From assembly GCA_029881175.1 (NCBI GenBank), contig JAOUNC010000116.1, forward strand, positions 1 to 8,097: a DNA stretch of 8,097 bases, written 5' to 3'. The translations under genes and the position numbers were made by a program. Source of the stretch: Nitrospirota bacterium (lineage in GTDB: Bacteria; Nitrospirota; Nitrospiria; Nitrospirales; UBA8639). The number at the start of each line of letters is the position of its first letter. The first letter of the stretch is position 1. The notes beneath the pieces are model-generated. The model was not told the DNA's origin. It saw only the letters and a list, made by a program, of their open reading frames with translations, and did not search any database. Shown one piece after another: positions 1-5,999 of the stretch.

Positions 1-944
1 TGTTGTTCTGGGCCTTCTTTGCTGCGTTTGCCGTCAAGGTCCCTATGTTTCCGTTTCATACCTGGTTGCCGGATGCGCATGTGCAAGCGCCAACTGCGGG
101 CAGCGTCATTCTGGCAAGTGTGTTATTGAAGTTGGGTACCTATGGCTTCTTGCGGTTTTCCCTTCCCATGTTGCCGGATGCATCTGTCGCGTATACCCCG
201 ATCATCATGACCCTGTCTGTCATCGCCATTATTTATGGAGCCTATATGGCACTGGCGCAAAGTGACATCAAAAAGTTGATTGCCTATTCCAGTGTGAGTC
301 ATATGGGTTTCGTGACCTTGGGAATTTTTGCGCTGAATGCACAGGGTATTGAAGGTGCAGTCCTCCAGATGATCAATCATGGCATTACGACTGGTGCGCT
401 GTTTATGTGTGTGGGCATTATTTATGAGCGGACCCATAGCCGGGAAATCAGCGAGAACGGTGGGTTGGCCAACGCCATGCCGAAGTATGCGACATTTTTG
501 GTCATCTTCGCCCTGTCTTCTGTGGGGCTGCCAGGCATGAATAGTTTCGTGGGTGAATTTCTGGTGTTGGTTGGCGTGTTCGCCTGGGACAAGTTGACCG
601 CGACAGTAGCGGCGCTGGGCATTATTTTAGCCGCCGTGTATATTCTGTATTTAGTGCAACGGATCGTCTATGGACCAGCTTCTCCAAAGATGCTTCCCAA
701 GCTCACTGATCTCAATGCCCGTGAGTTTGGCATGTTGGTGCCATTAGTGGTGCTGGTGTTCTGGATAGGGCTCTATCCCAAGCCACTCTTGGATGTGATG
801 CATGCAAGTGTGGAACGCGTGGTGGCCACGCAATCAACATCCGTTATCGTGCAACAAAACGGTATGGCTAACGATCCAGCCTTGGTGATGTCCAATATCC
901 TTCCTTCGGCCTTACTCCCTCTTGATATAGAGGCAGCCCCATGA
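1..944 (+). CDS. nuoM: NADH-quinone oxidoreductase subunit M, 3' part (5' end outside window)
   Basis: NuoM is one of the three antiporter-like proton-pumping subunits in the membrane arm of respiratory complex I. The frame is open from the window edge, with the first whole codon at 3. The TTG there is an internal Leu codon, not a start. About 313 residues are visible and roughly 220 N-terminal residues are missing, judged against E. coli NuoM (about 509 aa). Key residues are present. Fragment Lys12 (in AVKVPMFPFHTWLPDAH) and Lys43 (in LLKLGTYG) match E. coli Lys234 and Lys265. His100 (SSVSHMGF) and His126 (QMINHG) match His322 and His348. Glu185 (FVGEF) matches Glu407. All five keep one constant offset of 222, so this stretch has no net insertion or deletion. 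The rest is hydrophobic transmembrane sequence. The stop overlaps the nuoN start (ATGA), which indicates translational coupling in a nuo operon. The HTWLPDAH-QAPT signature favours NuoM over NuoL, and the nuoN that follows supports this. The paralogue type (single-NuoM or two-NuoM operon) cannot be told here. Confidence 0.96.
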   Translation, partial: LFWAFFAAFAVKVPMFPFHTWLPDAHVQAPTAGSVILASVLLKLGTYGFLRFSLPMLPDASVAYTPIIMTLSVIAIIYGAYMALAQSDIKKLIAYSSVSHMGFVTLGIFALNAQGIEGAVLQMINHGITTGALFMCVGIIYERTHSREISENGGLANAMPKYATFLVIFALSSVGLPGMNSFVGEFLVLVGVFAWDKLTATVAALGIILAAVYILYLVQRIVYGPASPKMLPKLTDLNAREFGMLVPLVVLVFWIGLYPKPLLDVMHASVERVVATQSTSVIVQQNGMANDPALVMSNILPSALLPLDIEAAP

Positions 945-2431
945 GCATTCCTTTTGCCGACCTTGTCACCATCCTTCCCGAATTGTTGGTTGTGGGGGTC
1001 GCCTGCCTGATTCTTGTTCTCGATCCTATTACCCCGACAGGCAAAAAGGATTTCCTGGCCTGGATGAGTCTCGGTGTGTTGGTGGTCTGTGCGCTGGTGA
1101 CCATGACCGGGTTTAGTGGGGGCGCTGTGGCCTTCAGTGGATTGGTGGTGGTGGATGCTTATGCGGCATTCTGGAAAATGTTGTTGTATCTGGTGAGTGG
1201 GCTGACCATTTTATTATCGATGAGCTATCTCAAAGAAGAAAAGATTGACCTCGCAGAATATTACGCCTTTGTATTGCTGGCCCTAGCGGGCATGATGGTG
1301 ATGGTCTCGGGTGCCGATCTGCTTACGATCTATCTGGGCATCGAGCTCATGTCTATTACGCTCTATATCATGGCTGGGTTCAAACGCTTTGAAGCCCGGT
1401 CGATTGAAGCCTCCGCCAAATATTTTGTGTTGGGGGCCTTTTCTTCAGGTATTTTGCTGTATGGTATTTCCCTGTTATTTGGTGTCACTGGCAGTACAAG
1501 GCTGACCGAAATTGCTGCAGCGGTCAACGGGCCCGCGTTGAATGATCCGCTGATGCTCTTAGCCCTGATGCTTATCATTGTTGGCTTTGGGTTCAAGGTT
1601 GCAGCCGTGCCGTTTCACATGTGGACACCAGACGTGTATGAAGGTGCGCCCACCTCGGTGACGGCCTTTATGGCGGTGGCTTCAAAAGCCGCCAGTTTCG
1701 CGGCATTCCTCCGCGTCCTCTTAGAGGCGTTTGGTGGGGTTAAACCTAATTGGAATGTGTTGATTCTCGGGGTGTGCTTAGTCACCGTGGCATTGGGAAA
1801 CCTGGTGGCCATCGTCCAAACCAACGTCAAGCGTATGTTGGCCTATTCCAGTATCGCTCATGCCGGCTATGCCTTGGTAGGAGTGGTGGTTGCGGGCTGG
1901 GTAGGAACCGCAGCGGACATCTCGTCTCGTGGCGTGTCGAGCCTTATGCTGTATCTGGCAATCTATTCCTTCATGACTCTAGGGGCCTTTGCGATGGTGG
2001 CGATGTTACGAAAGGGTGGCCTAGAGGGGGAAGAGATTGAAGACTTTTCAGGATTAGCCAAACGACATAAAGGTGGGGCCTTTCTCATGCTGGTGTTTAT
2101 GATTTCATTGGCCGGCATCCCTCCTACGGCTGGATTCATTGGGAAATTCTATCTGTTTATGGCCGCAGTCAATGCGGATTTAGCGTGGCTGGCTATTTTC
2201 GGGTTGATCTTTGCAGCGATTTCCGCATTTTATTATTTACGTATCGTTATGGTGATGTACATGCGTGAACCGTCACCTGAACAAGAGCGAAATACCCGTT
2301 TGGTTCTTTCCCCGCAAGTCTCCGTCGTCCTTGCCTTTGCGCTTGCGGGTGTCGTCTTGTTGGGAATATTCCCCGGGCCATTAGTCTCCATTGCTGATCT
2401 GTCGGTCCTCTCCCTGAGCCCCGTTCACTAG
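941..2431 (+). CDS. nuoN: NADH-quinone oxidoreductase subunit N
   Basis: NuoN is the third antiporter-like membrane subunit of complex I and carries a proton channel beside NuoM. The 496-residue product is close to the usual length (E. coli about 485). It is hydrophobic throughout, with about 14 membrane helices expected. The channel residues are present: Glu135 (YLGIELMS), Lys219 (GFGFKVAAVPFHMW), Lys249 (VASKAASF) and Lys402 (FIGKFYLF), corresponding to E. coli Glu133, Lys217, Lys247 and Lys395. The signature TPDVYEGAPTSVTAF (229-243) and SSIAHAGY (303-310) are typical of NuoN. The start at 941 is supported by the ATGA overlap with nuoM and by GAGG at 930-933, seven bases upstream. It is the last nuo gene here, since the next gene lies on the opposite strand. 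No clear terminator is visible after the stop. Nothing looks broken or truncated. Confidence 0.97.
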   Translation: MSIPFADLVTILPELLVVGVACLILVLDPITPTGKKDFLAWMSLGVLVVCALVTMTGFSGGAVAFSGLVVVDAYAAFWKMLLYLVSGLTILLSMSYLKEEKIDLAEYYAFVLLALAGMMVMVSGADLLTIYLGIELMSITLYIMAGFKRFEARSIEASAKYFVLGAFSSGILLYGISLLFGVTGSTRLTEIAAAVNGPALNDPLMLLALMLIIVGFGFKVAAVPFHMWTPDVYEGAPTSVTAFMAVASKAASFAAFLRVLLEAFGGVKPNWNVLILGVCLVTVALGNLVAIVQTNVKRMLAYSSIAHAGYALVGVVVAGWVGTAADISSRGVSSLMLYLAIYSFMTLGAFAMVAMLRKGGLEGEEIEDFSGLAKRHKGGAFLMLVFMISLAGIPPTAGFIGKFYLFMAAVNADLAWLAIFGLIFAAISAFYYLRIVMVMYMREPSPEQERNTRLVLSPQVSVVLAFALAGVVLLGIFPGPLVSIADLSVLSLSPVH

Positions 2432-2497
2432 TTTCTCTATTTTCATTCTCGCCCTATTCTTCGGAACCTTTTCGGATTGACCCTATTACGCGTTTGG

Positions 2498-3364
2498 TCA
2501 AATTCCTAGTATTCCTATTCCGATCACCATTAGGACTGCGCCACCTAGGCGCTCTTTTCCCCGTTCCTCTCGTAAGAATAGAATGCCCCAGAGAGTTGCG
2601 AACAAGATGCTTGATCGTTTAACGGCGATAACCGAAGGAACCGGCCCCAAACTGAGCGCCGTATTGTGAAAGAAAAGCCCTATGGCCTGCAAAATGCCGA
2701 TGGCGATGAGGACTCCAAGGGTATGGGGGGATGGGGTGGGAATAGATGGACGGGGTAAAAAACGAAGCATCAATACAAAGCCAACCGTCATCACACTGGT
2801 AATGGAGAGACTCCAAAAAATGGGAGAAGAATGGAGGACGCCTATTTTGTCGAAATTGGAAGTGATGCTGTAAATCAGAGCGACCGATAGCATGCGCCTT
2901 GGGCCGGGTTGAGAGATCATGGCCCGAAATGGTGCGAGCCACCCTTGATGAGTCGATCGAATCTGAAGCAGGTAGGCGCCAGTCACGATGCAGAGAATCC
3001 CCGCTAGATCTTGTGTGTCGGGCATGTCATCAATCAACAAAGGTGACGTAAAAAGTAAAAAGATGGGAGTGAAGGAGACAAATGGAATCGCCAGTGACAA
3101 GTCAGAAGCTTGCAGCGCCCGCATGAATTGAAATAATGCGAGCACATTTAATGTCCCACCAATCAGGAGTGCCTGAAAGTATTGAGGGCCTAGAAAAGGT
3201 ATGGAATCAGTCAGCAGCACAATTCCAAGTAACAAAGGAACAGGTATGGCGGAAGCAGCAAGGGCAGCTACCTGAGGCGAGACTGTGCGCAATCCCTGTT
3301 TGCTACAGAGATCCTTCAACGATTCGCTGATGGCTACTAGCAGTGCAAAATAGAACCAATGCAT
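2498..3364 (-). CDS. EamA/DMT-superfamily transporter
   Basis: This is an inner-membrane permease of the drug/metabolite transporter superfamily. The 288-residue length fits the ten-helix, two-repeat EamA layout. The first repeat covers about residues 2-135, ending in ALQASDLSLAIPF (83-95), a helix pair near 97-110 and a final helix near 119-133. The second covers about 157-287. It contains ALSLGPVPSVIAVKR (236-250), LFATLWGILFLREE (254-267) and the glycine-rich last helix GGAVLMVIGIGIL. The 'TxxLW-G-LFLxE' pattern just before the last helix is characteristic of EamA proteins. The substrate cannot be inferred. Amino acids, nucleosides, drugs and sugar-nucleotide relatives are all known for the family. 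The gene converges on nuoN with 66 bases between the stops. No strong Shine-Dalgarno is seen before the ATG at 3364, so a slightly different start is possible. Upstream lie the repeat-bearing gap and the ankyrin gene, about 400 bases away, so it is probably transcribed separately. Confidence 0.88.
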   Translation of the reverse strand: MHWFYFALLVAISESLKDLCSKQGLRTVSPQVAALAASAIPVPLLLGIVLLTDSIPFLGPQYFQALLIGGTLNVLALFQFMRALQASDLSLAIPFVSFTPIFLLFTSPLLIDDMPDTQDLAGILCIVTGAYLLQIRSTHQGWLAPFRAMISQPGPRRMLSVALIYSITSNFDKIGVLHSSPIFWSLSITSVMTVGFVLMLRFLPRPSIPTPSPHTLGVLIAIGILQAIGLFFHNTALSLGPVPSVIAVKRSSILFATLWGILFLREERGKERLGGAVLMVIGIGILGI

Positions 3365-3591
3365 GAGTAAAGACTGAGAGCCGGTTGCAAGACGTTAAAT
3401 TTTTTGCTCTCTGGCAGAATACGAACAGGCGTTTTGAAAAAAGATGCCTTGTCGATCTTACAAGGATTGAATGGATTCATCCAATCATTATCGAGTTGCG
3501 AGTGTTCAAGTAAGGAAAGGACTGATGATAAATCAAGCTATGTGGGGAGGGTATCTTTCCCATGGCCGTCATATATCCAGTTGTAGAGCTT

Positions 3592-3672
3592 GCCCCTCTA
3601 TATTTTGGCAGGGGCGGGCACCCATCTTCCAAGTACCAAGATGGATTCCCGATAAACAATGTCGGGAATGAC
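3592..3672. repeat. Composite palindromic repeat (dispersed REP/MITE-like element, probable)
   Basis: Three inverted repeats lie almost end to end. GCCCCT/AGGGGC is at 3592-3597 and 3610-3615 (12-base loop). CCATCTT/AAGATGG is at 3622-3628 and 3638-3644 (9-base loop). ATTCCCGA/TCGGGAAT is at 3645-3652 and 3662-3669 (9-base loop, perfect 8-bp stem). The second and third abut with no base between them. The third, read with its flanks as GGATTCCCG...CGGGAATGAC, has the form of the 'ATTCCCG-loop-CGGGAAT' palindromes dispersed in many bacterial genomes. The assignment to that class is from memory. Copy number in this genome cannot be seen from one window. Confidence 0.6.
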
Positions 3673-3744
3673 TGGGGGGGGATTCGGGAATGACGAGAGG
3701 GGGAGATGTGGGGAATGACCTGAGGGGGACATATCGAGAATGAT
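3663..3744. repeat. Short G-rich tandem array of CGGGAATGAC-like units
   Basis: Four copies of a 10-base core occur at 3663-3672 (CGGGAATGAC), 3685-3694 (CGGGAATGAC), 3710-3719 (GGGGAATGAC) and 3735-3744 (CGAGAATGAT). Start-to-start steps are 22, 25 and 25 bases. Each of the first three is followed by a G run: 8 at 3674-3681, 5 at 3699-3703 and 5 at 3724-3728. The copies become less exact toward the ankyrin gene, whose stop is 26 bases beyond the last one. The first unit is also the right arm of the 8-bp palindrome at 3645-3669, so the array seems to be an extension or decayed multiplication of that element. Confidence 0.65.
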
Positions 3745-3770
3745 GAGAACGGATGCCTGGGTTTTTGAGC

Positions 3771-4547
3771 TTATGAGGTTTGGGGAATGGGGCAATGTTG
3801 AAGAATTTCTTGAAGGGCCGTGACGACCGTTTTAATGGTTTGAATCTGTACATGCTGAATGGATTGTGTAGGTATGGAGCAGGTGGCTCCACGGGAAAGG
3901 AGATATTCAGTTATGCGAACTTGGCCCGATAAGGCAGCCGAATGTAGCGGGGTCATGCCGATGGCATTAGTGGCGTCAATTGGTGCGCCAGCATCAAGAA
4001 GCAGTCGAGTCAAATCAGCGTCCCCGGCTTGTGCGGCCACATGGAGAGCCGTCCATCCTTCTTTGAAGGGTGTGTGAACCGTTGCGCCGTTGGCTAATAA
4101 AAAGGCGGCCATGCGTTGATGGCCTTCTTGAACGGCGATGTGGAGGGGAGCGGTTTCGCTCTCTGTCCCATTGATCGCTGCTCCATATTTGAGTAAGAGC
4201 TTGGCCACATCCACATGTCCTCCCTTTGCCGCCAGATGTATGGGTGTCCAAGTCGATAGATATGCGGCTTGAACATCGGCTCCTTCTTCCAGCAACAGTT
4301 GAGTCAGGGGAATCTGTCCGAGGCGCGCCGCAAAGTGTAAGGGCGTGGCCCCTTGGGCTGTCCGCTGATTGACGTCTGCCCCTTGGGAAATTAATTGACG
4401 AACTAGCGAGATATTTCGTTCATCAATGGCTTGAAAGAGATCTTGGGAGGGAGAGTGGTTCCATCCGGCGGTGATGCCATACGAAAAAAGGATTCCAATG
4501 GCCATTCCTACATATTTAACAATTTTGAATCCTCGTGTCTGCATCAT
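3771..4547 (-). CDS. Ankyrin-repeat protein with N-terminal export or membrane signal
   Basis: The 258-residue product is built of ankyrin repeats, a scaffold for protein-protein contacts, and no enzymatic domain is visible. A basic start and hydrophobic stretch (about 8-27, KIVKYVGMAIGILFSYGITA) look like a signal peptide or membrane anchor, so the repeats probably face the periplasm or outside. Six repeats follow: about 35-63 (degenerate first), 65-97 (GATPLHFAARLG), 98-130 (WTPIHLAAKGG), 131-163 (TAPLHIAVQEG), 164-196 (WTALHVAAQAG) and 197-229 (MTPLHSAALSG). Most end in the usual LLL--GA pattern. The tail (230-258) looks helical and contains one Cys, with another at 223. The first ATG of a tandem ATGATG is preferred, with GGAG eight bases upstream. 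The neighbours give no partner. Periplasmic ankyrin proteins are sometimes linked to catalase or stress protection in other bacteria, but nothing here shows that role. Confidence 0.85.
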   Translation of the reverse strand: MMQTRGFKIVKYVGMAIGILFSYGITAGWNHSPSQDLFQAIDERNISLVRQLISQGADVNQRTAQGATPLHFAARLGQIPLTQLLLEEGADVQAAYLSTWTPIHLAAKGGHVDVAKLLLKYGAAINGTESETAPLHIAVQEGHQRMAAFLLANGATVHTPFKEGWTALHVAAQAGDADLTRLLLDAGAPIDATNAIGMTPLHSAALSGQVRITEYLLSRGATCSIPTQSIQHVQIQTIKTVVTALQEILQHCPIPQTS

Positions 4548-4555
4548 GGTGTCAG

Positions 4556-4559
4556 CTCC
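4556..4559 (-). promoter_or_regulatory. Shine-Dalgarno of the ankyrin gene
   Basis: GGAG on the - strand lies eight bases before the ATG at 4547. It favours that first ATG over the adjacent second ATG (4544), which would be eleven bases away. Confidence 0.6.
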
Positions 4560-4575
4560 AGAGATAAAGGCTGTG

Positions 4576-4593
4576 AATCGGGCAGCCCCGATT
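4576..4593 (-). promoter_or_regulatory. Perfect 7-bp hairpin in the ankyrin gene leader
   Basis: AATCGGG and CCCGATT face each other across a 4-base loop (GCTG on the - strand), ending 28 bases before the ankyrin start codon. No T run follows on the - strand, so a terminator is unlikely. A leader RNA structure or a protein-binding palindrome fits better. Whether it is transcribed is not known. Confidence 0.45.
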
Positions 4594-4656
4594 GTTGGTT
4601 ATGTTTTGATGATGGGGTCTGGAGTTGAGGGAACAGGATTCGGTGCTTGGGGGCTA

Positions 4657-4675
4657 TTCCCCGTTTGGCGGGGAA
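4657..4675. repeat. Perfect 7-bp inverted repeat, 5-base loop
   Basis: TTCCCCG and CGGGGAA are separated by TTTGG, in the 268-base gap between the 208-residue gene and the ankyrin gene. It could weakly terminate the upstream - strand gene, but no T run follows on either strand. Its role is unassigned. Confidence 0.4.
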
Positions 4676-4815
4676 AGAGAGAGGTGTTCAGTTTTGAAGA
4701 TGCCGGAACGCAGTCCTAGTAAAGGTTTCAGGCAGGGGAAAATGGTTTCTTCTAAGGCACTGGGGGATGAGCCGGAATGCTTGGCGGTGCGGGAATGTCT
4801 TATGCAGACGAAAGA

Positions 4816-5442
4816 TTACGGGGCGACTTCTGTCTTGTCTTGTTGAGTCATTTCAGATTGCACTCGGGCTAATTGATCAGCTTGAAGGATCAGCCCATCC
4901 AGCACGTAGTGCCAATGCGTGGCGGTACTCATGGCTTTCTCAAAGAGAATGCCCCCCTCCTTTGTTTCCATGTCGAGGAAATTGACCACAAGGATAGGTT
5001 CCTCTTGATCATGAGTGACCACGAAGAGATCAATCCGCTGATTTGAGTTATTTGATGATCCCATGTGCAAGCTTTTGATCAGTGATTTCTTTTGAGGATC
5101 ATGTTCTTTCATAAACACGACCAATTCTTGGGGATGGGTCCTTTGCCCATCTCCCAGCACTTCTCCATTTTTAATGATTGAAGAACCGAGTAAGTCGGTG
5201 ATGGGAAGGATTCGTGGGGTAGTGGTGGGGGAGGTGAAGAGGCAAATCTGATGGGTGCGTTCATTGACGGCTATTCCGCCGAGGCCGTCGTTTCCCATAA
5301 ACATTTGAGAGGGGATGAAATCGGTGCCCTCGATTTTTTTCTCTGAGGTGGTTGATTTTGGAGGGGTGTGGACGATGACGAAAAGAAGGCCGCCAATGGT
5401 TATGAAAGCCACCACACCAAAAAAAAGAACAAAAGCATCCAT
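4816..5442 (-). CDS. Unrecognised membrane-anchored protein, 208 residues
   Basis: I do not recognise a named family. The N-terminus (about 4-25, FVLFFGVVAFITIGGLLFVIV) is a clear membrane helix or uncleaved signal. A Pro/Ser/Lys-rich linker to about 40 follows, then a soluble domain at about 43-190. That domain opens with GNDGLGGIAVNERTHQICLF (50-69) and continues with RILPITDLLGSSIIKNGEVL (77-96), reading as alternating beta strands. Later strands include IDLFVVTHD (137-145) and PILVVNFLD (149-157), and a helix near 177-198 closes it. From memory, the 'GIAVDE..kkICL ... DLL-SSI--NGE' pattern occurs in other small bacterial proteins of unknown function with a membrane anchor. I cannot name the family. 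The tail is polar. The start at 5442 has only a weak AGAG upstream, but the hydrophobic N-terminus supports it. The gene is divergent from purH and lies 268 bases before the ankyrin gene on the same strand. Confidence 0.72.
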   Translation of the reverse strand: MDAFVLFFGVVAFITIGGLLFVIVHTPPKSTTSEKKIEGTDFIPSQMFMGNDGLGGIAVNERTHQICLFTSPTTTPRILPITDLLGSSIIKNGEVLGDGQRTHPQELVVFMKEHDPQKKSLIKSLHMGSSNNSNQRIDLFVVTHDQEEPILVVNFLDMETKEGGILFEKAMSTATHWHYVLDGLILQADQLARVQSEMTQQDKTEVAP

Positions 5443-5738
5443 AGTACTCTAAAAAGACCTTTATTATGTGTAAAAACACGAAGGCAATGTTACATGCGTG
5501 TGTTACTGACTGAGACTAACAACGGGGGAAGGTTCCCTGCTTTCTTCATCCACATGTTTTCTTCTGGTCAGGCAGGAGGAAAGGGCCTCACTGTGCCACG
5601 GTCGTCCGAGTCTTTTCGCTCTGATATGCATAAAACCGAGTTCATGAGGTGACACGAACCAACAATTGCGAATAGATTTTTCAAAGGGTGTCATTCGGAA
5701 GTACCCATATCTTTCGGCTAGATTCAAGAAACCCTTTA

Positions 5739-5765
5739 CAGCTAGAAAATGAATATTTTCTGCTG
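5739..5765. promoter_or_regulatory. Imperfect 11-bp palindrome upstream of purH
   Basis: CAGC-T-AGAAAAT (5739-5750) and ATTTTCTGCTG (5755-5765) pair over 11 bp with one bulged T and a 4-base loop (GAAT). It is AT-rich in the centre and lies about 235 bases before purH. No poly-T follows, so an operator or a structured leader is likelier than a terminator. The function is not shown. Confidence 0.4.
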
Positions 5766-5789
5766 GAAAAATAAGGATTTTGTAAGGAC

Positions 5790-5840
5790 ATGTGGGGCAT
5801 CATTAAGGGTTTCTTTTGGCTCATTGCGGCGGTGACGTAA
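5790..5840 (+). CDS. Possible 16-residue hydrophobic peptide (very tentative)
   Basis: The frame reads MWGIIKGFFWLIAAVT and stops at TAA. The peptide is strongly hydrophobic with one Lys. AAGGA occurs twice upstream: at 5784-5788, only one base before the ATG (too close), and at 5773-5777, twelve bases before it (rather far). Neither is ideal. The ORF is short enough to be chance, and no homologue can be checked here. Confidence 0.15.
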   Translation: MWGIIKGFFWLIAAVT

Positions 5841-5859
5841 GTGAAAATCTAGCTATCCC

Positions 5860-5985
5860 ATGGCAAGAGAAATTGAGAATGAAGCAATCTCGTCTTTCTT
5901 GTTGGATGTAGGAGATTCGTTGAAGTTCCCAAGGCCGTTTGGTAAGCTGCGAGTCCTGTTTTTCATTATGCTTTACACCTTATAG
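5860..5985 (+). CDS. Possible 41-residue small ORF just before purH (very tentative)
   Basis: An ATG at 5860 opens a 41-residue frame (MAREIENEAISSF... ending IMLYTL) that stops 14 bases before the purH start, beside the purH ribosome binding site. That placement would suit an upstream coupled ORF. However, the bases before the ATG (AGCTATCCC) hold no Shine-Dalgarno, and the composition is not clearly coding. It is probably chance. Confidence 0.12.
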   Translation: MAREIENEAISSFLLDVGDSLKFPRPFGKLRVLFFIMLYTL

Positions 5986-5999
5986 CAATAGGGGAAATC

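Larger units (their letters stand above)
3365..3770. other. Non-coding gap between the ankyrin and EamA genes
   Basis: This stretch of about 400 bases separates two - strand genes. The part next to the EamA gene (about 3365-3590) shows no gene, RNA or repeat that I can support, although it should contain that gene's promoter. The part next to the ankyrin gene (about 3590-3745) is filled with inverted and tandem repeats, listed separately. Short open frames here (for example - strand 3477-3659 and + strand 3404-3586) lack protein-like sequence and run through the repeats. They look like chance. Confidence 0.7.
5443..5999. other. Divergent intergenic region upstream of purH
   Basis: These 557 bases separate the - strand 208-residue gene from purH and should hold both promoters. 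No -35/-10 pair is strong enough to call. The purH end carries AGGGG at 5990-5994, five bases before its ATG, a good ribosome binding site. Contents worth noting are an imperfect palindrome at 5739-5765 and two tiny open frames, 5790-5840 and 5860-5985, listed separately. Longer frames over 5368-5727 on both strands overlap each other and do not read like protein. I see no tRNA, riboswitch or phage/IS remnant. A PurR-type or ppGpp-type purine control site could be hidden here, but I cannot identify one. Confidence 0.65.

Noticed and set aside
2477..2501. Possible terminator between nuoN and the EamA gene
   Set aside because: TTGACC/GGTCAA is only a 6-bp stem with a 13-base loop and no T run. 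It also overlaps the EamA stop codon. Too weak to call.
3663..3744. Possible CRISPR array
   Set aside because: Units are only about 10 bases with 12-15 base G-rich gaps and degenerate copies. There are no 28-37 base repeats, no unique spacers and no cas genes.
3569..3892. 107-codon - strand frame across the repeats and the ankyrin 3' end
   Set aside because: It is Pro/Ser-rich because it reads through C-rich repeats, and it overlaps the well-supported ankyrin frame.
4772..4799. Possible further copies of the CGGGAATGAC unit (CCGGAATGC, CGGGAATGTC)
   Set aside because: Only short, inexact matches without the palindrome or G runs. They cannot be told from chance.
5368..5652. 94-codon + strand frame over the start of the 208-residue gene
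   Set aside because: It overlaps the membrane-anchor coding region on the other strand, has low-complexity Lys-rich sequence and shows no ribosome binding site.
5503..5727. 74-codon - strand frame upstream of the 208-residue gene
   Set aside because: It starts with TTG, has no protein-like pattern and overlaps another open frame on the opposite strand. Coding potential is not supported.
5920..5948. Possible purH promoter, TTGAAG - 17 bases - TAAGCT
   Set aside because: Spacing is right, but the -10 box matches the consensus at only three of six positions. A pair this weak is expected by chance in this much sequence.
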